From an uncultured Clostridia bacterium (GTDB lineage Bacteria; Bacillota; Clostridia; Christensenellales; UBA1242), in NCBI GenBank assembly GCA_944364445.1, contig CALVWC010000008.1, positions 1-36,795 on the forward strand: a stretch of DNA of 36,795 nt, read 5' to 3'. Of this stretch, positions 29,063 through 36,744 are shown piece by piece (the first letter of the stretch is position 1; each line of letters starts with the position of its first letter). The position numbers and the translations under genes were made by a program. The notes beneath the pieces are model-generated. The model searched no databases. It was not told the DNA's origin and worked only from the letters and a program-made list of their open reading frames with translations.

Positions 29063-29702
29063 AAGAAAAGATTTTGGTTATATAATTTTCATAAATATAA
29101 TTGGAAAGAAATCCGCTCTGCACAAATTTGGTTAAACCATCACTTAAATTTAAACTAGCAAGCGTTGACAAACAAAGAAAAATTATAGCAAACACCACCA
29201 CGCCTTTAAGTAATCCTAAAACTAAACCTAACACTCGATTTGCAAATGATAGACCTGCAATGGTTATCATTTTATTTATTAAAATCGAAAAAAGTTTAAT
29301 AAGAAAATGTAAAAGCAAGAAGAGAATTAGAAACAAAAGAATATTTATTGTTAACCTTGCAAGAGTTGGTCCCACAATTTGACCACAAGATAAAACACCC
29401 TCAAAGGAGATATCTTCCAAAATTATTGAAAGCACAGAAAACACACCGCCTAAAGAATTTGTAAGTTCTTCAATCGAGGAAAACTCACCCGGCACAAGTT
29501 TGTTAAATAGATTTACATAGAAGTTGTTAAAAAAATCAAATATCACACCACTTTCAAAATTCATAGTTAAGTCTTTTGCTAAAAAATAAGCCAAAAAAAT
29601 GATAAAGGTAGTGCCGATAATGGAAAGAAACATTTTAACGGCACCTTTCAAATATCCTTTTAAACTGTAAAAAGATAGGACTATCAAAAGGAGTATATCC
29701 AC
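29046..29702 (-). CDS. cvpA: CvpA-family membrane protein
   Basis: 218 residues with hydrophobic helices near both ends. The segment FANRVLGLVLGLLKGVVVFAIIF near residue 155-177 is the CvpA hallmark (N-R-x-x-G-x-x-x-G-x-x-K-G). CvpA was first described through colicin V export in E. coli; its physiological role elsewhere is unclear. The start is GTG 29702 (an ATG two bases away is out of frame) and no SD is visible. The 3' end overlaps divIC by 17 bases, tail to tail. No clear terminator or promoter was found. Confidence 0.85.
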   Translation of the reverse strand: MDILLLIVLSFYSLKGYLKGAVKMFLSIIGTTFIIFLAYFLAKDLTMNFESGVIFDFFNNFYVNLFNKLVPGEFSSIEELTNSLGGVFSVLSIILEDISFEGVLSCGQIVGPTLARLTINILLFLILFLLLHFLIKLFSILINKMITIAGLSFANRVLGLVLGLLKGVVVFAIIFLCLSTLASLNLSDGLTKFVQSGFLSNYIYENYITKIFSFIYHI

Positions 29703-29941
29703 ATAAAAATTTTTGCCATTTTTTCTATATTTAGACTTAAATATTTAATTTAAAAAACTAAATAAAAAATTAATTATAATTAATTTAAAATTATTTTTAA
29801 AATCTTATATTTTATAAAATTTAAAATAAAAAATATTAAAAATATAAAAAATAGTTAAAATACCATGTAAAAACGACAAAAAATGCGTTAAAAATTGATT
29901 TTTTAATATTTTTATTAAATTAAAAAAATTTTTAAATAAAA
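29703..29941. other. extremely AT-rich intergenic spacer
   Basis: Spacer between cvpA and the helicase terminator, nearly all A and T. The only stretch with several G or C bases is near 29863-29887 and includes ACAAAAAATGC (29876-29886). No gene seen. A cvpA promoter must lie here but could not be picked out from the A/T runs. Confidence 0.5.
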
Positions 29942-29963
29942 AAGGAGATAATTAAATCTCCTT
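29942..29963 (-). terminator. helicase gene terminator
   Basis: On the minus strand AAGGAGAT, loop TTAATT, ATCTCCTT, then a T run. The first arm overlaps the helicase stop codon. Confidence 0.75.
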
Positions 29964-32900
29964 ATTTTGTTTGCTGTGTTTCAAGTTTTTTCTTATTCGC
30001 ATTGATTGCTTTCACAATTGAGTTGATAACTTTTTCTTTGTTCATCCACCAATCACGACTCCAGACCCTCATAATACTCCAACCACGAGACTCCAAAAAT
30101 TTGTTGCGATAAACATCACGCTCCAAAATTGAGTCACTGCTTTTGAACGCCGCATAGTCACATTCAATTCCAAGCAAATATCTATCTTTTGTTTTATCGT
30201 AAACTGCAAGTGAAAGTTTATAATCTGTGTTGCCCAAGTTCGTTTCCACACTATAGCCAAGTTTAACAAGCGCCTCTTTAATTTCGTATTCAAGTTGATT
30301 TACAACCTCATCCGTCTGCGTTTGCGGTAAGGAAGGTTTGAAACTGTCAAGAATGAATTGTGTTTCCTTATTTTTCTTATTGGAAACTGCTCTGACATAT
30401 TTTAGATAACTTTTAAAAATCTTAGGTCCAGCATTTTTTGTTCCTTCCACAACAAGTTCTTCTGGCTCAATACTGGTGATAACATAAATTTTTTCCTTTG
30501 CACGAGTGATGGCAACATTAAGCCTGTTTTCTCCGCCTTCCACAGAAAGTGGTCCAAAATGTGCCACAACTTTGCCATACTCATTTCTCGCATATCCAAT
30601 GCTGAAAATGATGATGTCACGCTCGTCACCTTGCACATTTTCCAAGTTTTTAATGAAAATTGAGGTGTCTTCGTTGTTTTCCTTTCTGTTTTGCTCGCGA
30701 ATAAACGCATCACGAAAAGCAGAATCTTTTTGACATTCCTCATCAATGGCATCTTCAATCGCATTTTCCTGCTCAGTGTTGAAGGTGATAATTCCAATTG
30801 AGGATTTGTTTTTCTTGTTTTTGATAAGTTTTTTAAGAAGTGCCACAACCGCATCTGCCTCTGCTTCATTGCGTCTGCCAAGCCATTTTCCATTAACTTT
30901 AATTCTTTCGATAGGTTTATTCCCAACATTTTTGGAAATGTTTGGTGCAATTTGAAGTTTGCCGTCATAAAAAGCATAGTTGGAAAAATCGATGAGTTCT
31001 TCATTTTTACTGCGATAGTGGTAAGTTAAATTGGTGCTGGTGAAACGAGAGGTGGCAAGGTCAAGCAAACTTTCCACTTCAAGAGCGGCTTGTGTGGCAA
31101 GATCAAGTTCATCATCGCTGTCGTTTCCCATATATCTTTTAACAAAAGTTGCGGTAGGTCTTAATTGCTTCGAGTCACCTGCAACCACAATAGCCTTTCC
31201 TCGATATATAGTTGGAAGAGTGTTTTCAATGAACACCTGACTTGCCTCATCAAACAAGATGATGTCAAACATCTCTTTTTTGAGAGGAAAAATTGTGGAA
31301 ACGCTTTCTGGCGACAACAGCCAGCATGGGAAAAGTTTAAGGAGAAAATCGCTATATAAATCCATCATCTTTCTTATTGGCAATAAGCCTTGTTGCTTGG
31401 TGATTTGATAAAGATAGTTTTTACTTTCAGAGTTTGTGTTATAGTATTCAATATATTCATCTTTAAATTTTCCAAGGCAGATATTCATGGAAATTTGTTT
31501 TTCGTCCTTTTTAAGTGACAAAATTCTGTTTCTTACATTTTCAAAGTCGATGATTTTGGAAAGTTTGTCCTTGTTGATTTCCTCATACTTAATTGCTTCA
31601 TGATAGACTCTTATTTCCAAAATTTTGTCGACGATTTCACGATATTGTCTGGCGTTTTTAGAGTTTTCATAAGCAAAGTTCAAAATCACCTTTTCTTCTT
31701 CTGTTAAGCCTTGCAACGAAACATTAACATCGCGAATTTCCAAATAATCTTCAAGTGCATTCAAAAGAAGTCGCAAGAAAATTGAGTTGCCGTTGATGAG
31801 ATTGTCGATAGTCATAAGATAACCTTTGCGGTCAAGCACTTTGTTAATAAGAGAATAATTACTTATGTAATTTTCAATATCTTCCATGGTGCTTTTAAAA
31901 CTTTCTGTCAACTCCTCTTCTTTCTTGTTCATCTTATGCTTCACAAATGGATATGCTGGGAACAAAACTTTCGACCAATTAAGAGCGGTGTGCAATTTCT
32001 TGTTTTCAACCTCACTTATCATTTTAATGAGAGGTTTCATGTCGTCAATATTTTCCACACCATTTTCCACCATATATATCATAAGTTGCCTTGCATGAGG
32101 ATGTTTTGCTGTGTCGAAAGGCACGATGTTTTTTGCAATTATTTCTTTAAGATAGGTTTTTAATTGATTTATAACATGGACTTCCACATCTTTTTTAATG
32201 TGGTCGATGAGAGGATTATTCTTTTTAAGTTCAATATAGCGATAATAAAGGGAAGCCTTGTTTTTGTCGCGAATAAGCCTTAAGGTTGAGGATAATTTTT
32301 TATAATCCATAGCCATTAAATCTTTATTTTTAAGCATGAGTTTATATAAAACATAGTCATAACTACGCTTTCCAATCTTGGCTGAATTTGTATACATCTC
32401 TTGAAGCGACAGGCCAAAAGGTGTTTTTGTGAACAAGGTGTCTGAGATTATTTGAAGTTCTTTTTCTTCTTTTTTGATATTCTCTTCCACAAGGTCAAAA
32501 TCTGCACGAGTTTCCAAACTTTTTCCGCTGTTCATAACCGCTTGGTGCATTTGATTACATCTTTCATAAAATGCCACCTTGTTTTTCTCAGCATCAGTTA
32601 TGAACATACACTTTGAGTTCAAGGTTTTAAGACGATTAAACACAACATCGAGGGCGGCTTTCTTTTGAGATACAACCAAAACCTTTTTATTCTTACAAAG
32701 CGCATCCGAAATTATGTTAACTATCGTCTGCGATTTACCAGTTCCTGGTGGACCATAGATAACAAGGTTACCCGACTCATTCAGTTTTTGAATGGCACTT
32801 TCTTGTGCATAGTCAAGGTCGTTAATGGTGTAAATTCTCTCATCATATTTCTTGTTTTTCTTAGCGCTTTTTCCCTCCAAAAGTTGTTTAATGGCGGTGC

Positions 32901-33780
32901 TTGTTAAGCCATGCTTTTCAAGAAGTGTGTAATCATTATATATTGAGTTAGCAAGAGGAAATCTTCCAATCACGCAAGTGTTAACGATTTTTAAGTCAAA
33001 TTTAAAGTTTTGTTCTTTAATATCATCAAACTTAATAAGCCCATTATCAAACTTACGGTCAACTTCAAACTTAAAACCATATGCAGAAAGATAGTCCAAA
33101 ACATCTTTCACAGATTTAAGTTTATAGTCCATAAGATTATCAAATTCCATAATCATGCCGTCGGTGTTCAAACGATGTTCCTTGGCATATGCAAGCATAA
33201 GCACTTTGTTGAATTGCACAAATTCATCATGCTTTGCTTCAATGGAAACAGTGGTGTCGTTTTCCACATTAATAACGATTGGAAAAAGAATGAGAGGTGC
33301 TTTGATTGTGATGTCTTTATTTAAATAACCAGTCACAAATGGATAGCCAACAAAAAGTTCATATCTACCTGTTTCCTTGGCAAATTCTTCAATCTCTCTC
33401 TTTAAAAGTTTAAGCGAATTTACTTGTGAAGTGATAATTTTTTTACCCTCTTCACGCTTCACTCTTTCTCGCCTTAAGTTTTCACTGCGCTTTTCTTCTG
33501 GCGTCATGCCGTCCACAACCTTAAACTGCGCTTTCACTTTGGCATCAAGATTAAAGTTTTGATAAATTCTCTCTTTATTTTCTTTTTTGATGAGTGCATA
33601 ACTTGTGCGTTTGCCTTTCCAAAGAAATTGGAAAAATTCTTGAAACTCATCTTTATCATTTCCAATCAGCGCTCCAGCATCATAAGCATATTTTTTGCTT
33701 ATGTTCTTTGAATATAAACTTCTGTTCTTACCACTGATTTCAATCAGTCTTTCCTTATAAAATTTATAAATTGATTTCAT
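29962..33780 (-). CDS. DUF4011-type SF1 helicase with C-terminal endonuclease-like domain
   Basis: 1272 residues. The N-terminal region (about 10-150) fits DUF4011 (IEISGKNRSLYSK). The SF1 helicase core has a Q-motif-like DYAQESAI (323-330), Walker A GPPGTGKS (343-350), DEAS at 844-847, GDSKQLRPT just after, and NVAITRAKEKIYV near 1090. The end (about 1170-1245) resembles the MTES_1575-type restriction-endonuclease-like domain (LLGIECDYAAF, GWSIMRVWSRDWW). In typical members the first catalytic Asp is in IDLAV; here it reads LSLAV (Ser1190), while Glu1206 and Asp1208 remain. Related helicases are often linked to phage defence, but no partner gene is adjacent. SD GAAGGTGA; own promoter and terminator. 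Confidence 0.87.
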   Translation of the reverse strand: MKSIYKFYKERLIEISGKNRSLYSKNISKKYAYDAGALIGNDKDEFQEFFQFLWKGKRTSYALIKKENKERIYQNFNLDAKVKAQFKVVDGMTPEEKRSENLRRERVKREEGKKIITSQVNSLKLLKREIEEFAKETGRYELFVGYPFVTGYLNKDITIKAPLILFPIVINVENDTTVSIEAKHDEFVQFNKVLMLAYAKEHRLNTDGMIMEFDNLMDYKLKSVKDVLDYLSAYGFKFEVDRKFDNGLIKFDDIKEQNFKFDLKIVNTCVIGRFPLANSIYNDYTLLEKHGLTSTAIKQLLEGKSAKKNKKYDERIYTINDLDYAQESAIQKLNESGNLVIYGPPGTGKSQTIVNIISDALCKNKKVLVVSQKKAALDVVFNRLKTLNSKCMFITDAEKNKVAFYERCNQMHQAVMNSGKSLETRADFDLVEENIKKEEKELQIISDTLFTKTPFGLSLQEMYTNSAKIGKRSYDYVLYKLMLKNKDLMAMDYKKLSSTLRLIRDKNKASLYYRYIELKKNNPLIDHIKKDVEVHVINQLKTYLKEIIAKNIVPFDTAKHPHARQLMIYMVENGVENIDDMKPLIKMISEVENKKLHTALNWSKVLFPAYPFVKHKMNKKEEELTESFKSTMEDIENYISNYSLINKVLDRKGYLMTIDNLINGNSIFLRLLLNALEDYLEIRDVNVSLQGLTEEEKVILNFAYENSKNARQYREIVDKILEIRVYHEAIKYEEINKDKLSKIIDFENVRNRILSLKKDEKQISMNICLGKFKDEYIEYYNTNSESKNYLYQITKQQGLLPIRKMMDLYSDFLLKLFPCWLLSPESVSTIFPLKKEMFDIILFDEASQVFIENTLPTIYRGKAIVVAGDSKQLRPTATFVKRYMGNDSDDELDLATQAALEVESLLDLATSRFTSTNLTYHYRSKNEELIDFSNYAFYDGKLQIAPNISKNVGNKPIERIKVNGKWLGRRNEAEADAVVALLKKLIKNKKNKSSIGIITFNTEQENAIEDAIDEECQKDSAFRDAFIREQNRKENNEDTSIFIKNLENVQGDERDIIIFSIGYARNEYGKVVAHFGPLSVEGGENRLNVAITRAKEKIYVITSIEPEELVVEGTKNAGPKIFKSYLKYVRAVSNKKNKETQFILDSFKPSLPQTQTDEVVNQLEYEIKEALVKLGYSVETNLGNTDYKLSLAVYDKTKDRYLLGIECDYAAFKSSDSILERDVYRNKFLESRGWSIMRVWSRDWWMNKEKVINSIVKAINANKKKLETQQTK

Positions 33781-33799
33781 ATTTCACCTTCGTAAGATT

Positions 33800-33828
33800 A
33801 TTTTAGCAAAATATGAAAAAATTTACAA
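33800..33828 (-). promoter_or_regulatory. helicase gene promoter with extended -10
   Basis: TTGTAA (33823-33828), a 17-base spacer ending TGC, and TAAAAT (33800-33805). Nearly the same as the typA promoter. Confidence 0.7.
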
Positions 33829-33890
33829 GATAATTCACATAAAATATAAACAAATTTAAAAAATATATATAAAATCATTAAAAAATCAAT

Positions 33891-33926
33891 AAAAACGCTA
33901 AAATTTTTGATTTTTATCGCATTTTT
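33891..33926 (-). terminator. possible terminator of the GlmU-like gene
   Basis: On the minus strand AAAAATGC (33919-33926) pairs with GCGTTTTT (33891-33898), with an inner weak A/T helix and a T-rich tail. It lies about 60 bases after the stop at 33985. AT-rich, so less certain than the others. Confidence 0.4.
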
Positions 33927-33984
33927 TAACCATTTTTTTGATTTATATTTTTTTCTTTATTTTTAACGATGAAAAATATTCAAA

Positions 33985-34527
33985 TTAATTGTATCTATTA
34001 TTTTTGTTTTTCTTATTTTCTTGACGAACTCTGCCGATAACAAAATCTCCGATTTCTGTGTTTTTTGTCACTGTTGTTCCAGCACAAATATATGTTTTAT
34101 CAGCAACATTAACTGGCGACACAATGTTGACATTTGCACCAATAAAAACATCATCACCAATAATTGTCTGATATTTGTTTTTTCCGTCATAGTTTGCAAA
34201 CACGACGCCACAACCAACATTGACTCGTTTTCCAATTTTTGCATCTCCAATATATGCAAAATGAGGAACTTTACTGCATTCTCCAATTTCGCTGTTTTTA
34301 ATTTCCACAAACGAGCCAACTTTGACGCCATCACGAATTTTCGTTCCTTTTCTAAGATGCGTGAAAGGTCCAATTTTGCAATTTTTTCCAATCTCGCTTT
34401 CAAAAATATGAGAACTTACAATTTCAGTGTTATCGCCAATAATCGAATTTTCAATGACCGAGTCACCTAAAATCTTAACATTTTTGCCAATCTTGTTTTC
34501 GCCAATAAACTTAACATTGTTATTCAT
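33985..34527 (-). CDS. free-standing GlmU-type glucosamine-1-phosphate acetyltransferase domain
   Basis: 180 residues of left-handed beta-helix hexapeptide repeats. The match is to the C-terminal half of bifunctional GlmU, which acetylates glucosamine-1-phosphate on the way to UDP-GlcNAc for the cell wall. The segments GPFTHLRKGT, FVEIKNSEIG, KVPHFAYIGDA and NYDGKNKYQTIIGD are diagnostic, and the residues equal to E. coli Arg333, Lys351, His363, Tyr366, Asn377 and Lys392 are kept (Arg59, Lys77, His89, Tyr92, Asn112, Lys118). The N-terminal uridylyltransferase half is absent and not upstream. ATG 34527 is chosen over an upstream TTG at 34578 that would overlap the previous gene and its terminator. 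No SD is seen. Confidence 0.85.
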   Translation of the reverse strand: MNNNVKFIGENKIGKNVKILGDSVIENSIIGDNTEIVSSHIFESEIGKNCKIGPFTHLRKGTKIRDGVKVGSFVEIKNSEIGECSKVPHFAYIGDAKIGKRVNVGCGVVFANYDGKNKYQTIIGDDVFIGANVNIVSPVNVADKTYICAGTTVTKNTEIGDFVIGRVRQENKKNKNNRYN

Positions 34528-34550
34528 AAATTTATATATGTAAAAAAGAA

Positions 34551-34570
34551 AAAAGTTGCTAACAACTCTT
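34551..34570 (-). terminator. terminator of the 97-residue gene
   Basis: On the minus strand AAGAGTTG, loop TTAG (containing the TAG stop), CAACTTTT, then a long T-rich run to about 34541. One G-U pair. Confidence 0.6.
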
Positions 34571-34852
34571 CTCTTCAATTATCTCATTTTTATAACGCAT
34601 ATATTTATCAATAGTGGAAAGAAGATATCTCTCTTTGCCAGCACTATCAAGTGTTTTCATAACCTTGTCATCCATAAGAAAGTGGATAGGATTAAAAATT
34701 TCATCCTCTTTAGAAACCAAATATTCCACTTTCTCTTTAAACGCTTCATCCTCGAAAGAAATCACTTTGATTTTTGCACGAACCTCGTTCTCTTTGCCTA
34801 GCAATTTCTTTTTTGCCTTTAAGGCGAATGATTTTAAAATATCGTTTCTCAT
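34559..34852 (-). CDS. small conserved-looking cytoplasmic protein, unknown function
   Basis: 97 residues starting MRNDILKSFALKAKKKLLG, no signal or membrane helix, charged and helical, ending EIIEEKSC. The start is ATG 34852 because it has a perfect SD (AGGAGG) and a promoter ends just upstream; the longer frame from 34987 would run back through that promoter. No domain recognised. The gene is monocistronic, with its terminator overlapping the stop. Confidence 0.75.
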   Translation of the reverse strand: MRNDILKSFALKAKKKLLGKENEVRAKIKVISFEDEAFKEKVEYLVSKEDEIFNPIHFLMDDKVMKTLDSAGKERYLLSTIDKYMRYKNEIIEEKSC

Positions 34853-34873
34853 ATAATTCCTCCTACGCGAAAA

Positions 34874-34902
34874 ATTATATAATAAATAGCGAAAAACACC
34901 AA
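34874..34902 (-). promoter_or_regulatory. promoter of the 97-residue gene
   Basis: TTGGTG (34897-34902), a 17-base spacer, and TATAAT (34874-34879). The leader is short (about 15 bases) but contains the AGGAGG SD. Confidence 0.65.
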
Positions 34903-34965
34903 CGATTAATATGTTTGAAATTCGGCATTTTCGTCGAAAAAAGAAAAGATTTGGCGTTAAAAAAA

Positions 34966-34984
34966 AGGATATAAAATATATCCT
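34966..34984 (-). terminator. terminator of the 115-residue gene
   Basis: On the minus strand AGGATATA and TATATCCT form an eight-pair stem with a three-base loop, followed by a run of eight T. Confidence 0.65.
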
Positions 34985-35007
34985 CATTTTCTAACATTTT
35001 TCGCAAT

Positions 35008-35355
35008 TTAATATATACTAATTCTGCCCTTTTCCCTTACTTTTGCCTTGACATCATTTTCTGCCTCTCTAGCATCAATTTCTCTTTCCATAGCGTTTTC
35101 AACAGTCGATAATTTATCAAGCACCTTTGTTATTTGATAAATATCACCACTCCTATTAATCATTAAAGAAGGATCCTCGTCGCCTTTTCTATACACCATT
35201 GCAAAGCCATACATATCAAATTCTGTTATTTTTTCAAATCTTGCCGAGGAAACCCTACCGTTTCTATACATAATAGAATAGCCACTTCCGTCATTCATTT
35301 TAATTAGCGCCTTGCCGTCACCAAACGAACCAACAATTTGATATTTTTCTTCCAT
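35008..35355 (-). CDS. small protein with degenerate WG-like repeat
   Basis: 115 residues, no signal peptide. Residues about 9-75 show the rhythm of WG-type repeats (G-x-A-L-I, then G-Y-S-I-M-Y-R-N-G-R, then F-E-K-I-T-E-F-D-x-Y-G-F-A-M-V), forming short beta hairpins, but without the Trp-Gly pair. The C-terminal 40 residues are helical and charged. Function unknown; WG-like identity is tentative. A strong SD (GAGGTGA) precedes ATG 35355 and a near-consensus promoter lies upstream. Confidence 0.7.
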   Translation of the reverse strand: MEEKYQIVGSFGDGKALIKMNDGSGYSIMYRNGRVSSARFEKITEFDMYGFAMVYRKGDEDPSLMINRSGDIYQITKVLDKLSTVENAMEREIDAREAENDVKAKVREKGRISIY

Positions 35356-35372
35356 ATTTTCACCTCTTTTTT

Positions 35373-35401
35373 ATTATATCCTATTTCTCCACAATTTTCA
35401 A
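35373..35401 (-). promoter_or_regulatory. promoter of the 115-residue gene
   Basis: TTGAAA (35396-35401), a 17-base spacer, and TATAAT (35373-35378). It begins 14 bases after the stop of the LRR gene. Confidence 0.7.
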
Positions 35402-35414
35402 GATAATTTCAAAA

Positions 35415-36488
35415 TTATTTTATATCCTTAATAAATTTACTTTTTTCAGTAGGATTAATAATTCCCTCCATATCTTTTGCAGTTAATTTTGGATTTTTAA
35501 TTTTCATTGTCGACGCACGCAACACCTTTAAACAATATGCCTTATATTCTTCAAAAAGGCGTGGTCTTTCATAAACCTGTTCAACAATGCCTAACTTTAT
35601 GGTGTCAAACAAAGTTTTAATTAACTTTTCATTTTTAAAAAGTCCACTCGGTAGGTCCAAAAATTTCTCTGGCGTGCTTTTAAGGTCTATAACTTTTTTC
35701 TTAAATGGTGGAGGTAGCACTTTTTTAAGATTGTTTCCCGCAAATATAAACTTTAGATTGTCACACCTCTCAAAAACATCAAAACCCAACTCTTCCACAC
35801 TGTCAGGGATTAAAACAACACCTAAATTTTTGCATCCAGCAAAGGCATTGTCCTCAATTTCAACAACGCTTTCTGGAATTATAAGGCTTGTTAACCCCAA
35901 GCAATCGCAAAATGCCTTTCTTTCCACAACACGCACTCCGTTTGGGATTTCATCTTGCAACCTCTCGCAACCAGCAAACTCGCCCTCTGAAATATGTATG
36001 CTTTTTTTATGAGGCATATTTTTAAGTTTTCGACAATTCATAAAAGCAAACTCGCCTACTGCACTAATTGACTTTGTGAAAACTTCCTCAAGCATAAAAC
36101 AATTACCAAACACCGCACAACCTAAAGAAACATTTTCTGGCAATTTGATTTTTGTCAGTTTTTCGCAATTATAAAATGCCTCACTCTCAATGTTTTTAAC
36201 CTTGCTTGGCACTTCTATGTCAATCAAACTTGAACAATTTTGAAAAGTTCCACGCCTTACAACTCTTAATTCTCTTGGAAGTTTAACACTTCTTAGATTT
36301 TCACATCCTGAAAAGGCATACTCATCAATTTCTGTCACACTGTCTGGGATTTCAATTTCTTGCAAGATATTTATTTTTTCAAATGCACTTCTGCCAATTT
36401 TAGTGACATCTTTCCAAATTTCGCCACTTTCAATAAACGGCAAATCTTTTTCTGTCACTTTAATTAGGCAATTATTTTTTTTAATCAT
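35415..36488 (-). CDS. BspA-type leucine-rich-repeat protein, cytoplasmic
   Basis: 357 residues. From about 30 to 265 there are nine or so LRR_5 (BspA-like) units of about 23 residues, with the recurring pattern I-P-x-S-V-x-x-I-x-x-x-A-F-x-x-C-x-x-L (for example IPDSVTEIDEYAFSGCENL, IPESVVEIEDNAFAGCKNL). The last 90 residues are helical and basic. Unlike most BspA-like proteins it has no signal peptide or anchor, so it should act inside the cell, probably as a binding scaffold. The SD is AGAGGA before ATG 36488. Confidence 0.85.
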   Translation of the reverse strand: MIKKNNCLIKVTEKDLPFIESGEIWKDVTKIGRSAFEKINILQEIEIPDSVTEIDEYAFSGCENLRSVKLPRELRVVRRGTFQNCSSLIDIEVPSKVKNIESEAFYNCEKLTKIKLPENVSLGCAVFGNCFMLEEVFTKSISAVGEFAFMNCRKLKNMPHKKSIHISEGEFAGCERLQDEIPNGVRVVERKAFCDCLGLTSLIIPESVVEIEDNAFAGCKNLGVVLIPDSVEELGFDVFERCDNLKFIFAGNNLKKVLPPPFKKKVIDLKSTPEKFLDLPSGLFKNEKLIKTLFDTIKLGIVEQVYERPRLFEEYKAYCLKVLRASTMKIKNPKLTAKDMEGIINPTEKSKFIKDIK

Positions 36489-36551
36489 TTTTTCCTCTTT
36501 TAACCATTAATATATCAATGCAATAAGCAAAAATATTTTCAATAGGACTTT

Positions 36552-36580
36552 ATTTTAGCATATTTTATTCTCTTAATCAA
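36552..36580 (-). promoter_or_regulatory. promoter of the LRR gene with extended -10
   Basis: TTGATT (36575-36580), a 17-base spacer ending TGC, and TAAAAT (36552-36557). The leader would be about 57 bases. Confidence 0.6.
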
Positions 36581-36639
36581 GAGTAAACTCAGAAAAAAGT
36601 TAATTATTTTATCTTAATTTAAGTTTTAACAATAAAAAA

Positions 36640-36661
36640 AGAGTGAGGAAATGCTCACTCT
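36640..36661 (-). terminator. terminator 84 bases after the 16S rRNA gene
   Basis: On the minus strand AGAGTGAG, loop CATTTC, CTCACTCT, then seven T. An eight-pair perfect stem, the strongest terminator in the window, placed between 16S and the LRR gene. Confidence 0.8.
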
Positions 36662-36709
36662 AATTTTACAAGTTAAATAGTTGAATTCAAGTTATCTCGC
36701 ATACCTGTT

Positions 36710-36725
36710 GGGGTATCTCTACCCC
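36710..36725 (-). ncRNA. hairpin with GAGA tetraloop in the 16S 3' trailer
   Basis: On the minus strand GGGGTA, GAGA, TACCCC: a perfect six-pair stem capped by a GNRA-type tetraloop, 20 bases after the 16S end. Possibly a processing or stability element; no family recognised. Confidence 0.45.
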
Positions 36726-36744
36726 TCATCGACATCTCTCTTTA

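Noticed and set aside
34528..34578. Upstream TTG start that would add 17 residues to the GlmU-like protein
   Set aside because: It overlaps the previous gene and its terminator, and the added residues (MKRRVVSNFF...) do not fit a hexapeptide-repeat protein; ATG 34527 is better.
34853..34987. N-terminal extension of the 97-residue gene
   Set aside because: It would read through a good promoter (34874-34902) and past the AGGAGG SD; ATG 34852 fits both.
35400..35420. A/T hairpin after the LRR gene as terminator
   Set aside because: The ATAATTT/AAATTAT stem has no T run after it and overlaps the -35 of the next promoter.
36662..36744. tRNA gene or 23S leader after 16S
   Set aside because: No cloverleaf or CCA end could be folded, and a terminator follows; only the GAGA hairpin is clear.
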